NCBI GenBank assembly: GCA_948688495.1
Contig: CAPQSW010000027.1
Coordinates: forward strand, 18,230-41,302
Source of the DNA: an uncultured Lachnospiraceae bacterium
GTDB taxonomy: Bacteria > Bacillota > Clostridia > Lachnospirales > Lachnospiraceae
Direction of reading: 5' to 3'
Length of the DNA stretch: 23,073 nt
Both the position numbers and the translations under genes were made by a program. Below are positions 13,364-20,838 of the stretch, piece after piece. The notes below the pieces were generated by a model. It worked only from the letters and a program-made list of their open reading frames with translations, ran no database searches and was not told the origin of the DNA. Each line of letters begins with the position of its first letter. Within the stretch, counting starts at the first letter, position 1.

Positions 13364-15934
13364 TTACAGAAGATATTTTCTCAGCAGAGATAACAATTCT
13401 TCAAGATTTATCGGTTTTGCTGTATGCGCTGTCATGCCACTGTCAAGGCAGCGCTTAATATCTTCGGAAAAAGCATCCGCGGTCATTGCAATAATAGGGA
13501 TATCCCCTGCATCTGGGCGGTTGAGGCTGCGAATTGCTTTTGTTGATTCGTATCCGTTCATAACCGGCATACGGACATCCATAAAAATCACATCATAATA
13601 CCCTTCTTCAGACTCCTCAAACTTTTCCAGGCAAATTTTGCCATTCTCTGCCCATTCCAGCTCCATTCCCATGTCGGACAACAGCTCTTTTAGAATTTCC
13701 CAGTTGATTTCATTATCCTCGGCAACCAGAACCCTGTATCCTGAGAAATCGGTTTCCTCAACAATATTATGTTCTCCATTATCAAGATCCATATGTTTCT
13801 GAAGCCCATAGTATAACGTTGATTTAAATAAAGGCTTGCCTATAAAACCATTGATTCCTGCCTCTCTTGCCTCAGTTTCAAACTCACTCCAATCGTAGGA
13901 CGATATCAGAATTACTGAAATATCCTTGTCAGCAACACGCCGTATATGTCTTGCAACCTGAAGGCCATCCATATCGGGAAGCTTCCAGTCCAAGAGGACA
14001 ATCTGATAATCGTCTCTCAGTTCATGCTGCTTTATCACCATCTTTACCGCTTTTTCACCGCTTAACGTCCAGTCTGCCTGTATGCCAATGTCTTTCAATG
14101 CGTCCACTACTGTATGACATAATGTCTCGTCATCATCTACCACAAGCATCTTCCATGCAGGAAGTACCATATCAATCTCCCGTGTGGTAGCTTTTTCCAA
14201 ATCCAGAATGACCTGAAACTCAGTGCCTTTATCTGGTTCACTCGTTACACGAATAGTTCCTTCCATCGCATCCACAATATATTTTGTGATTGCCATTCCA
14301 AGCCCTGCACCCTCCGTTTTCTGCACTCTCTTGCTGTCTGCCCTTGAGTAAGAGTCAAAAATATGTTCCAGGAACTGTTCCGTCATACCTATTCCATTGT
14401 CCTTCACAATAATATGCGTTCGTACAAATTCCTCTCCTTTGGGAGATGGCTCCTCCTGGTATAGAGATAATTCTATGGTGCCATTTTCCTGTGTATACTT
14501 CACAGAATTGGACAGCAAATTAAGCAGTACCTGGTTCAGGCGCACACTGTCACAATAAATATCCTCAAACATGATATTGGAAATATGTACATTAAAATTC
14601 TGTTCCTTTGCCTTTACCTGGGGCTGCACAATGCTGACCACGCCCTCAATCACTTCCCGCAGGGAAATCATCTCTGAGGTCAGCGTCATTTTTCCACTTT
14701 CAATCTTGGACATATCCAGCACATCATTTATCAGACCCAACAGATGTTTGCCGGATAACGTAATCTTCCTGAGACAATTTTTCACCTGCTCCCGATCCTC
14801 AATATGTGCCGTCGCAATCGCTGTCATTCCCACAATAGCATTCATCGGCGTGCGGATATCATGACTCATATTTGATAGGAATTCACTTTTCGCCTGGTTT
14901 GCCTGCAATGCCTCCTGACGTGCCAATTCAAGCTCTTTCATCTGCTGGCAGCTCATCCTGAAATAGCGATAGAAAATAAAAAGCAGTGTGGCGAGAATAA
15001 TCAAAAAAATTGATGCGGTAGCAAACATTCTCTTCGTGCCTAAATCTTCTATGATTTGATTGAGGTCTCCAAAAGGCATGATTGTCACCAGATTCCACTC
15101 CGAATAGGGCAGTAAATTACAATAGACCTGCTGTCTGCTGTCTCCCAAATGCAGTATTGCGGAATAATTCTCTTTCTTCTCCATAGCTTCAGACAATTCT
15201 TTGATATATTCATCTATTTCCTCTTTGTCTTCTTCCTCTGGATACCGATTATATAGACTTGTGAAATAATCTTGGTATTTCTCATTTCGGTCACTTATAA
15301 CAAACGTACCATCCTTACGGATAATATCAGAAAACATCAAGGCACTTTCTTCTCTTGTGTCGAGCATGGAACTTATGTATTCAATTGGAAGTGCAGAAAT
15401 CAGGGCCATGCTTCTTTTTCCATCATTCATTGGATAGTCCGCACTGACGCCAAAGATCACAACACGGTTCCCAGATATATCACTTCCCACTGCAACCTTA
15501 TTTTTCTTCTGACGCAAAGAATCATAAAAAGCATCCGGGTCGACAAGTGCAAGCTGTTCCCCATAGAGCATCTCCATATGCTGGTCATCGGAAGACAGCG
15601 CCAGATAGTCAAAACTCCTTGCCTGAACCCGAAATATCAACTCATCATACAACTTATCTATTTCCTGTTCCCCGTCATCTAAAACAACCTTAACGACGGT
15701 TTCAGCCTGTTCTAGTTTTAACTCCATAAGCGTCCCAAAATGTGAAGAAATCTGTTCATTCATGCCCTTCATATAGAGGTCTCCCACCTGATCAATAGAT
15801 TCCCTGCTCACTTTATTCATATAAGAGCCTAAACTCAAAAATGCAACTGCACTGACCAATAGAAGCACTATAAAACTTCCAATCAGGAATTGCGTTGTAC
15901 TTTGCTTTCTCTTCTCTCTCATTTTCATATGCAT
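13364..15934 (-). CDS. Hybrid sensor histidine kinase with two receiver domains (paralogue)
   Basis: An 856-aa sensor from the ATG at 15934, chosen because AAAGGTGAG lies four bases upstream; the frame is open to 15982 without a better site. Order: first helix about 15-36, extracytoplasmic double-Cache-like sensor about 40-300, second helix about 304-323, HisKA with SHDIRTPMNAI (His358), HATPase_c (LLSNSVKYT, DNGIGM, GAGLGMAI), receiver 1 (VVDDDE, Asp649 in VLLDWKLPD) and receiver 2 (VAEDNEINWEI, Asp786 in FMDVRMP). It lacks the PAS-like insert of the downstream paralogue. First gene of the two-kinase operon with a candidate promoter at 16003-16031. The kinase cores are clearly related while the sensor regions differ, so the pair probably reads two signals. 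Confidence 0.93.
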   Translation of the reverse strand: MHMKMREKRKQSTTQFLIGSFIVLLLVSAVAFLSLGSYMNKVSRESIDQVGDLYMKGMNEQISSHFGTLMELKLEQAETVVKVVLDDGEQEIDKLYDELIFRVQARSFDYLALSSDDQHMEMLYGEQLALVDPDAFYDSLRQKKNKVAVGSDISGNRVVIFGVSADYPMNDGKRSMALISALPIEYISSMLDTREESALMFSDIIRKDGTFVISDRNEKYQDYFTSLYNRYPEEEDKEEIDEYIKELSEAMEKKENYSAILHLGDSRQQVYCNLLPYSEWNLVTIMPFGDLNQIIEDLGTKRMFATASIFLIILATLLFIFYRYFRMSCQQMKELELARQEALQANQAKSEFLSNMSHDIRTPMNAIVGMTAIATAHIEDREQVKNCLRKITLSGKHLLGLINDVLDMSKIESGKMTLTSEMISLREVIEGVVSIVQPQVKAKEQNFNVHISNIMFEDIYCDSVRLNQVLLNLLSNSVKYTQENGTIELSLYQEEPSPKGEEFVRTHIIVKDNGIGMTEQFLEHIFDSYSRADSKRVQKTEGAGLGMAITKYIVDAMEGTIRVTSEPDKGTEFQVILDLEKATTREIDMVLPAWKMLVVDDDETLCHTVVDALKDIGIQADWTLSGEKAVKMVIKQHELRDDYQIVLLDWKLPDMDGLQVARHIRRVADKDISVILISSYDWSEFETEAREAGINGFIGKPLFKSTLYYGLQKHMDLDNGEHNIVEETDFSGYRVLVAEDNEINWEILKELLSDMGMELEWAENGKICLEKFEESEEGYYDVIFMDVRMPVMNGYESTKAIRSLNRPDAGDIPIIAMTADAFSEDIKRCLDSGMTAHTAKPINLEELLSLLRKYLL

Positions 15935-16002
15935 AAACTCACCTTTCTCTATAAGATATCTATAAGACATGAACGAATTCATTAATATCTATCCCCATAT
16001 TA

Positions 16003-16031
16003 TTAATACCCGATTTTGCTCCAAAAGACAA
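16003..16031 (-). promoter_or_regulatory. Candidate promoter of the kinase operon
   Basis: TTGTCT (minus strand, 16031-16026), a 17-base spacer and TATTAA (16008-16003): 4 of 6 matches in each box at ideal spacing, about 70 bases upstream of the start at 15934. Confidence 0.45.
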
Positions 16032-16100
16032 GTCCTTTTTTACCAATAGATGTTTTAAATGAAGATATATACAAATCTGGTCATCATCTTAACACTTGTA

Positions 16101-16739
16101 TCATACCTGCATACACACTGCCGCATGATATATTCCAAAATCATACTCCCAAAAATCATATAAATTTTCATCGAACTCCTGCCGGATCATAATTCCCAGG
16201 CATCCTTTCGTAATGTCAAACTCAAAGGAATTCAGCGGCAATCTTATCCCCATGCCTGTGATCTTCAAAAAGCTCTCTTTCAATGTCCAAATACGGCAAA
16301 ACGCCTGATTTTGTTCTTCGCTTTCTAGGCTGGCAATATAGGAGTATTCATATGGACAGAAGAAACGCTTTGCAAGATTGAGATTGGCGGGCCTTATCTG
16401 CTCAATATCACAGCCAACCTCTGTTTTTGCAAAAACTGCCAATACCATGTCCCCGGAATGTGATAGGTTAAAATGAATTCCTGGATAATCCAAAAGGGAA
16501 GGCTTTCCATGTTCTCCCTGTGCGATTCTTACTTCCATTTCCCTCAGGCCATATTCCTCCAGTCCTTTATTAAGAAGAAGCCCTGCGCCCATAGCTCTCT
16601 TTTTATCTTCAAGAAAACGGCATTTGTCTATCTTCTCCTTGCGATAATCGGAAAGACTGTCATAACATTTCTTATAATATGCTTCATCGGAAAGCTCTTT
16701 TATATTCATCGTATATAATTTGAATGCATTGTTTTCCAT
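16101..16739 (-). CDS. 4'-phosphopantetheinyl transferase (Sfp/HetI type)
   Basis: Predicted to transfer phosphopantetheine from CoA to a serine of carrier proteins. The 212-aa product shows the superfamily motifs: GKPSL (79-83) before IHFNLSHSGDMVLAVF, GCDIE at 109-113 (Mg2+ ligands Asp111 and Glu113) and WTLKESFLKITGMGI at 151-165 (Glu155, Lys159). The length fits the Sfp type rather than the 120-aa AcpS type. Start placed at 16739, where AAGGAAG is well spaced; the frame is open to a TTG at 16760. No polyketide or peptide synthetase is nearby, so the target is unknown; it could serve fatty-acid ACP or a cluster elsewhere. A candidate promoter lies at 16767-16795, divergent from the GNAT gene. 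Confidence 0.9.
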   Translation of the reverse strand: MENNAFKLYTMNIKELSDEAYYKKCYDSLSDYRKEKIDKCRFLEDKKRAMGAGLLLNKGLEEYGLREMEVRIAQGEHGKPSLLDYPGIHFNLSHSGDMVLAVFAKTEVGCDIEQIRPANLNLAKRFFCPYEYSYIASLESEEQNQAFCRIWTLKESFLKITGMGIRLPLNSFEFDITKGCLGIMIRQEFDENLYDFWEYDFGIYHAAVCMQV

Positions 16740-16766
16740 ATTCTTCCTTCCCATCACCAACGGATT

Positions 16767-16795
16767 CCTATAATTTTTATTTTACTATATTTCAA
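16767..16795 (-). promoter_or_regulatory. Candidate promoter of the phosphopantetheinyl transferase gene
   Basis: TTGAAA (minus strand, 16795-16790), a 17-base spacer and TATAGG (16772-16767), about 28 bases upstream of the chosen start. The -10 box is imperfect, so confidence is moderate. Confidence 0.4.
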
Positions 16796-16809
16796 GACAA
16801 AAATCTATA

Positions 16810-16838
16810 TTGCCAGACATATATTTACAGAGTATAAT
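16810..16838 (+). promoter_or_regulatory. Promoter of the GNAT gene
   Basis: TTGCCA (16810-16815), a 17-base spacer and a perfect TATAAT (16833-16838), 30 bases before the ATG. A good sigma-A type match, divergent from the phosphopantetheinyl transferase promoter. Confidence 0.75.
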
Positions 16839-16867
16839 TATTAAAAATACAATACGGAGAAAATACC

Positions 16868-17356
16868 ATGAATATTCTCATCAGAGCTTACGAAAAACAG
16901 GACTTACCAGAAATGATTGAAATATGGAACGAGATCGTAAAAGAAGGCATTGCTTTTCCACAGGAAGAACCTTTGACTATTCAAACAGGCGGGGATTTTT
17001 TTGACGGACAGACTTACAGCGCTGTTGCTGTCGATGATAGAGGAAAGATTTGTGGATTATACATTCTGCACCCCAACAATATCGGACGGTGCGGGCATAT
17101 ATGTAACGCAAGCTATGCCGTTGCCTCTAAAAGCCGTGGTCTTCATATTGGGGAACAATTAGTTTCTGACTGTCTCATTCAGGGAAAACGGCATGGTTTT
17201 AAGATTTTGCAATTTAACGCCGTGGTAGCAACAAATATTCATGCACGCCATCTCTATGAGCGTCTTGGTTTTATTCAGTTAGGAACAATCCCTGGTGGAT
17301 TTCGAAAAAAAAACGGACAGTATGAAGATATTTGTCCTTATTACCATATATTATGA
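16868..17356 (+). CDS. GNAT family N-acetyltransferase
   Basis: A 162-aa protein of the GCN5-related acetyltransferase fold, predicted to move an acetyl group from acetyl-CoA to an amine. The N-terminus NILIRAYEKQDLPEMIEIWNEIV is the typical first strand and helix. The central AVAVDDRGKICGLYIL is the strand 2-3 hairpin. The cofactor-binding loop is seen as SKSRGLHIGEQLVSDCL (about 99-115), followed by the NIHARHLYERLGFIQLGTIPGGF segment that closes the fold and resembles that of phosphinothricin-type acetyltransferases. The substrate cannot be named from sequence. ATG at 16868 follows GGAG. Single-gene transcript between its own promoter and a shared terminator. Confidence 0.88.
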   Translation: MNILIRAYEKQDLPEMIEIWNEIVKEGIAFPQEEPLTIQTGGDFFDGQTYSAVAVDDRGKICGLYILHPNNIGRCGHICNASYAVASKSRGLHIGEQLVSDCLIQGKRHGFKILQFNAVVATNIHARHLYERLGFIQLGTIPGGFRKKNGQYEDICPYYHIL

Positions 17357-17413
17357 ACACCGGGACAGATACCACACCCCAGACGTTACTGATTGTGCGA
17401 GTGCGCATATTAT

Positions 17414-17478
17414 TTTTTCTCTTATAGGAAGACACTTTCACACTTTAGCGTAACAAGTTCTTTCCTATAAGAGAAAAA
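17414..17478. repeat. Perfect 17-bp inverted repeat with 31-base loop
   Basis: TTTTTCTCTTATAGGAA at 17414-17430 is the exact reverse complement of 17462-17478. The T-run is at the outer end of the left arm and the A-run at the outer end of the right arm, on either strand, so it is not a standard terminator for either neighbour. It may be a small mobile or palindromic unit, or a remnant of one. Confidence 0.85.
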
Positions 17479-17484
17479 GGTATG

Positions 17485-17528
17485 ATAAATAAGCGGCTCA
17501 TCCCATATTGGGGCAGCCGCTTATTTAT
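17485..17528. terminator. Bidirectional terminator between the GNAT gene and pckA
   Basis: ATAAATAAGCGGCT (17485-17498) pairs perfectly with 17515-17528, with an inner CCCA/TGGG pairing. The U-tract is interrupted by A on both strands, which makes it moderate in strength. It lies between convergent genes. Confidence 0.75.
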
Positions 17529-17530
17529 TA

Positions 17531-17580
17531 TATACTTTAATGGCTATTCCAAGAGTCCTAAGCCATCCTCCTTAGGACAA
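17531..17580 (-). repeat. Short form of the gene-3'-end hairpin repeat, after pckA
   Basis: This 50-bp unit aligns along its whole length to the 66-bp repeat after rnfB but lacks the 16-base inner hairpin. The outer stem is GTCCTAAG (17555-17562) with CTTAGGAC (17571-17578). The rnfB copies have GACCTAAG/CTTAGGTC, so both sides changed together and pairing is kept. It begins one base after the pckA stop codon. Confidence 0.8.
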
Positions 17581-17581
17581 A

Positions 17582-19186
17582 TTATACCTGAGGTCCTGCA
17601 GAAACAAGAGCCTTGCCTGCTGGATTTCCTTCGTATTTTGCAAAGTTCTTAACAAATCTCTGCGCAAGATCCTTCGCCTTAGTCTCCCATTCAGATGCAT
17701 CTGCATAGGTGTCACGCGGATCAAGAATTGCAGGATCTACGCCTGGAAGCTCTGTCGGAACTTCAAAATCAAAGAACGGAATCTTCTTAGTAGGTGCATT
17801 GAGAATATCGCCATTTAAAATTGCGTCAATGATTCCTCTAGTATCTTTGATGGAGATACGCTTTCCTGTGCCATTCCATCCAGTATTTACGAGGTAAGCC
17901 TTAGCGCCGCTCTTTTCCATTCTCTTTACAAGTTCTTCTGCATATTTCGTAGGATGAAGCTCTAAGAATGCCTGACCGAAACAAGCGGAGAAGGTAGGTG
18001 TCGGCTCTGTAATTCCACGCTCTGTTCCTGCAAGCTTAGCGGTAAAGCCAGACAGGAAGTAATACTGTGTCTGCTCCGGTGTCAGAACAGAAACTGGCGG
18101 AAGTACGCCAAATGCGTCTGCAGACAGGAAAATTACATTCTTAGCTGCCGGTGCAGAAGATACAGGACGTACAATCTTCTCAATGTGGTCAATTGGATAA
18201 GATACACGTGTATTCTCTGTTACGCTCTTATCATCAAAATCAATCTTGCCATCAGCATCCAGAGTAACATTCTCAAGAAGTGCATTTCTCTTAATCGCAT
18301 TATAAATATCCGGCTCAGATTCTTTATCCAAGTTGATTACCTTAGCATAGCAGCCGCCTTCAAAGTTAAATACGCCGTTGTCATCCCAGCCATGCTCATC
18401 ATCACCAATCAGAAGACGCTTAGGATCGGTAGAAAGTGTTGTCTTACCTGTACCGGAAAGACCGAAGAAGATTGCTGTATTCTCACCATTCATATCTGTG
18501 TTAGCAGAGCAATGCATGGAAGCGATACCCTTCAACGGCAGATAGTAGTTCATCATGGAGAACATACCTTTCTTCATCTCTCCGCCATACCATGTATTGA
18601 TAATTACCTGCTCACGGCTTGTAATGTTGAATACAACTGCTGTCTCAGAATTCAATCCTAATTCCTCGTAATTCTCCACTTTTGCCTTGGAAGCGTTAAA
18701 TGAAACGAAATCTGGTTCAAAATTCTCAAGCTCCTCCGCGCTTGGCATAATGAACATATTCTCTACAAAGTGAGCCTGCCATGCCACTTCCATGATAAAG
18801 CGGATTGCCATGCGGGTATCCTTGTTAGCGCCGCAGAAACAGTCAACGACATACAGTTTCTTATCGGAAAGTTCTTTCTGGGCAATCTTCTTTACTGCAT
18901 CCCATGTCTCTTTGCTTGCTGGATGGTTGTCATTTTTATATTCATCGGAAGTCCACCATACAGTGTCCTTGGAATTCTCATCCATAACGATGAATTTGTC
19001 TTTGGGAGAACGACCTGTGTAGATACCTGTCATTACATTAACTGCACCAAGTTCACTAACCTGACCTTTTTCATAACCCTCCAGTTCAGGTTTTGTTTCT
19101 TCCATAAACAGTTCCTCATAGGAAGGATTGTGGATAATCTCTGTCGCACCAGTAATGCCGTACTTGCTCAAATCGATTTTGCTCAT
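17582..19186 (-). CDS. pckA: Phosphoenolpyruvate carboxykinase (ATP)
   Basis: Interconverts oxaloacetate plus ATP with PEP, CO2 and ADP; in fermentative anaerobes it can also run in the carboxylating direction. The 534-aa product has the normal length. Diagnostic segments: YTGRSPKDKFIV (about 56-67, substrate site), NTWYGGEMKKGMFSMMNY (197-214), the P-loop GLSGTGKTTLS (242-252), GDDEHGWDDNGVFNFEGGCYAK (261-282, metal and nucleotide binding), and VNTGWNGTGKRISIKDTRGII near the C-terminus. The ATG at 19186 gives the canonical start MSKIDLSKYGI and follows AGAGGTT; the frame is open to 19252 but that part is leader sequence. It is a single-gene transcript with a predicted promoter at 19297-19326. 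Confidence 0.97.
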   Translation of the reverse strand: MSKIDLSKYGITGATEIIHNPSYEELFMEETKPELEGYEKGQVSELGAVNVMTGIYTGRSPKDKFIVMDENSKDTVWWTSDEYKNDNHPASKETWDAVKKIAQKELSDKKLYVVDCFCGANKDTRMAIRFIMEVAWQAHFVENMFIMPSAEELENFEPDFVSFNASKAKVENYEELGLNSETAVVFNITSREQVIINTWYGGEMKKGMFSMMNYYLPLKGIASMHCSANTDMNGENTAIFFGLSGTGKTTLSTDPKRLLIGDDEHGWDDNGVFNFEGGCYAKVINLDKESEPDIYNAIKRNALLENVTLDADGKIDFDDKSVTENTRVSYPIDHIEKIVRPVSSAPAAKNVIFLSADAFGVLPPVSVLTPEQTQYYFLSGFTAKLAGTERGITEPTPTFSACFGQAFLELHPTKYAEELVKRMEKSGAKAYLVNTGWNGTGKRISIKDTRGIIDAILNGDILNAPTKKIPFFDFEVPTELPGVDPAILDPRDTYADASEWETKAKDLAQRFVKNFAKYEGNPAGKALVSAGPQV

Positions 19187-19296
19187 TTTTTTAACCTCTT
19201 TTCTTTTCTTTTTCTGAAGTGAAGATTTCCGCTCCAGGATGCCGCCTGGCACCGTCCAACATCTGGAAAAAGGGAAATATTAACTTCCTGTCCCCT

Positions 19297-19326
19297 ATTA
19301 TAATACATAACAAACACTCTAGGCAA
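19297..19326 (-). promoter_or_regulatory. Promoter of pckA
   Basis: A perfect TATAAT (minus strand, 19302-19297) with TTGCCT (19326-19321) 18 bases upstream. Transcription would start near 19290, giving a leader of about 104 bases. No clear catabolite-control operator was recognised around it. Confidence 0.65.
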
Positions 19327-19389
19327 TAAAAATTCTCTAAAATTTTACATTTTTTAGTAGCAAATCCACAATCCTTATATGCACAAACT

Positions 19390-19557
19390 AAAACTTCTCC
19401 CAATAAATCACTGCTTAACTTTGTAAAATCTTCCCCCCGGGCAGTGATCATGATAATGGGAACCATGGATTTTCCTGCATACCTCAAATCCATCAATCTC
19501 CGTCATCATAACATCCAGTATCTTCTCGTTATCATCGGCAATCAATATGCTTTTCAT
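19390..19557 (-). pseudogene. Response regulator receiver domain, deleted and frameshifted
   Basis: From the ATG at 19557 (preceded by AGAGGT) the frame reads MKSILIADDNEKILDV directly followed by MMTEIDGFEVCRKI, ending at TGA 19408-19410 after an out-of-frame tail. In OmpR-type regulators about 35-40 residues separate DDNEKIL from the phospho-acceptor segment LDVMMPEMDGFEVCRKI, so the middle of the domain has been lost, apparently at a shared ILDV coding segment. After CRKI, homology resumes in another frame as MVPIIMITARGEDFTKL, then is lost near 19390. No DNA-binding domain remains. The pckA promoter lies just downstream on the same strand. Confidence 0.8.
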
Positions 19558-19652
19558 AAAGTACCTCTTATTACATATTTCAAAATTAATGCAGTTTTTA
19601 TATTTCTTCCATTTTCGGTTATACTAATTCTATCAAGAATCAGGAGGCGACC

Positions 19653-19823
19653 ATGAAAGCAACCGATAAAGATAAACGTATCCGCCCGGCACCAGAAGGC
19701 GCATGGGAAAGCGGTATCATTAATGAAAGGAAGAAGCCTTGCAAAAGGCAGCATCTCAACGATCTTACTACCGACAGTCAAGGAAACGGATACCCGGTAT
19801 TTCGTAATAGCCAGGATAAATAA
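19653..19823 (+). CDS. Small basic protein, 56 aa, unknown
   Basis: An open frame from ATG 19653 to TAA 19821-19823 with a perfect AGGAGG placed six bases upstream and a candidate TATACT -10 box at 19620-19625. The product starts MKATDKDKRIRPAPEGAWES and is hydrophilic and rich in Lys, Arg and Asp, with no membrane segment or signal peptide. I do not recognise it. Its last codons and stop lie in a hairpin (19808-19836). It is oriented opposite to its neighbours, so it is probably expressed alone. The strong binding site makes translation likely; function is unknown. Confidence 0.6.
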   Translation: MKATDKDKRIRPAPEGAWESGIINERKKPCKRQHLNDLTTDSQGNGYPVFRNSQDK

Positions 19824-19836
19824 AAGATCCTGGCTA
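19808..19836 (+). other. Hairpin enclosing the stop codon of the 56-aa gene
   Basis: TAGCCAGGAT (19808-19817) pairs perfectly with ATCCTGGCTA (19827-19836); the TAA stop lies in the nine-base loop. There is no U-tract, so this is a weak terminator at best and may instead stabilise the mRNA end. Confidence 0.6.
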
Positions 19837-19860
19837 CATATCAAGTGCAAGTCCAAATTC

Positions 19861-19895
19861 ATACCTTATGCAATTTGCTCAATTGCATAAGGTAT
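19861..19895. repeat. Perfect 15-bp inverted repeat
   Basis: ATACCTTATGCAATT (19861-19875) is the exact reverse complement of 19881-19895, with a five-base loop. Without a U-tract on either strand it could be a protein-binding palindrome, an mRNA-end hairpin or a weak terminator. On the minus strand an ORF remnant (19866-19982, reading KPVPVGTLEVLAIYMNGTDL and ending in TAA) overlaps it and looks like the C-terminal end of a decayed gene. Confidence 0.6.
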
Positions 19896-20003
19896 ATCAC
19901 AGCTTTTGTATATATCTTTTGATAAATCTGTCCCATTCATATAAATCGCCAGGACTTCTAATGTGCCGACAGGAACCGGTTTCTAATTTCTAAAAATCGG
20001 TGT

Positions 20004-20573
20004 TCAACGGACAAACAATGAGCCTGTCCCGCTGTGTGCGCTGCCATCATTTTCTGTATATGTTGAGATAAAGCGGGGGTCACGTCTTGTGCAATCATAG
20101 AAACGCATCAATATATCCACAACGTCTTTCTTTATACCAATCCCCATGCGGTCCGCCAACTCCTGCTGCGCTTCGGGCAAGTCAAAGATACACAAATCCG
20201 CTTCGTTTTCTATATGTCCCTCATAGACTTCTCTTGCAAATTCCCTGAGTTCCTCCCTGTCTTGATACTCATCTTCATCCAGATAATCCTCCCAATAAGG
20301 GCAGTTTACCACAAACTCAAAAAATTCCTGCAAATTGTCCGCAATCCTGCCACAAGCACCCTCGCTCCCCCAAAAACCTATGGAACCGTCTTCAAGCAAA
20401 ATATATTCACTCCCGGACCCTGCCATGGCAAACGTTTTTCCTGAAATGTTATAGGCCAGATGCCCGCCCTCGTCCTGGGGCACTTTGAAATCTGGTAAAA
20501 TTTCTATATCGCAGACATCACACAGCAAGTCTGATAAGTCGTTATCCTCCTGTAGCATTTTGATGAAATCCAT
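20004..20573 (-). CDS. SUKH (SMI1/KNR4)-like protein
   Basis: A 189-aa acidic cytoplasmic protein. The stretch GKTFAMAGSGSEYILLEDGS continuing into IGFWGSEGACGRIADNLQEFFEFVV (about residues 45-90) matches the core pattern of the SUKH superfamily (FA.dGSG.EY.LL.DGSIG...SEG..GRIA.nL.eFl.l), followed by the PYWEDYL segment. SUKH proteins are often immunity proteins against secreted polymorphic toxins, but many are orphans. No toxin gene or secretion signal is near, so the immunity role is only inferred. ATG at 20573 follows GGGAG at somewhat long spacing (10 bases). Its surroundings are decayed fragments, suggesting a region of turnover. Confidence 0.7.
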   Translation of the reverse strand: MDFIKMLQEDNDLSDLLCDVCDIEILPDFKVPQDEGGHLAYNISGKTFAMAGSGSEYILLEDGSIGFWGSEGACGRIADNLQEFFEFVVNCPYWEDYLDEDEYQDREELREFAREVYEGHIENEADLCIFDLPEAQQELADRMGIGIKKDVVDILMRFYDCTRRDPRFISTYTENDGSAHSGTGSLFVR

Positions 20574-20838
20574 TTATTTAGCGTCTCCCATTCAAATTCA
20601 TATTTTCTAAATCCGTAAACGCGGAAAGGAACCTGCCCATCCCTGCGCAGATGAACCATAACCATTTTAGCATTTTATGCGCCTGTACGCTACCCTTATT
20701 TTCCCAGATGTTTGTTTTCCCTGCAATTCAGAAAGCCAATTAAACACACATAGGTCTTTTAAGCATTCTTGTATCGTCAAGACCATGCTGTTCACCCCCT
20801 GTCTATTGTTCACCACCGGGAAACAAATTCCAGTGTTT
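20574..20838. other. Gene-free stretch
   Basis: No gene with a credible start, binding site or recognisable homology was found between the SUKH-like gene and the decayed thioesterase fragment. Short frames here (for example the one ending at 20667) look like read-through of the fragment in a wrong frame. Confidence 0.5.

Noticed and set aside
19191..19496. 101-aa minus-strand ORF upstream of pckA
   Set aside because: Its N-terminal part is the frameshifted tail of the receiver-domain remnant and its remainder is the pckA promoter and leader.
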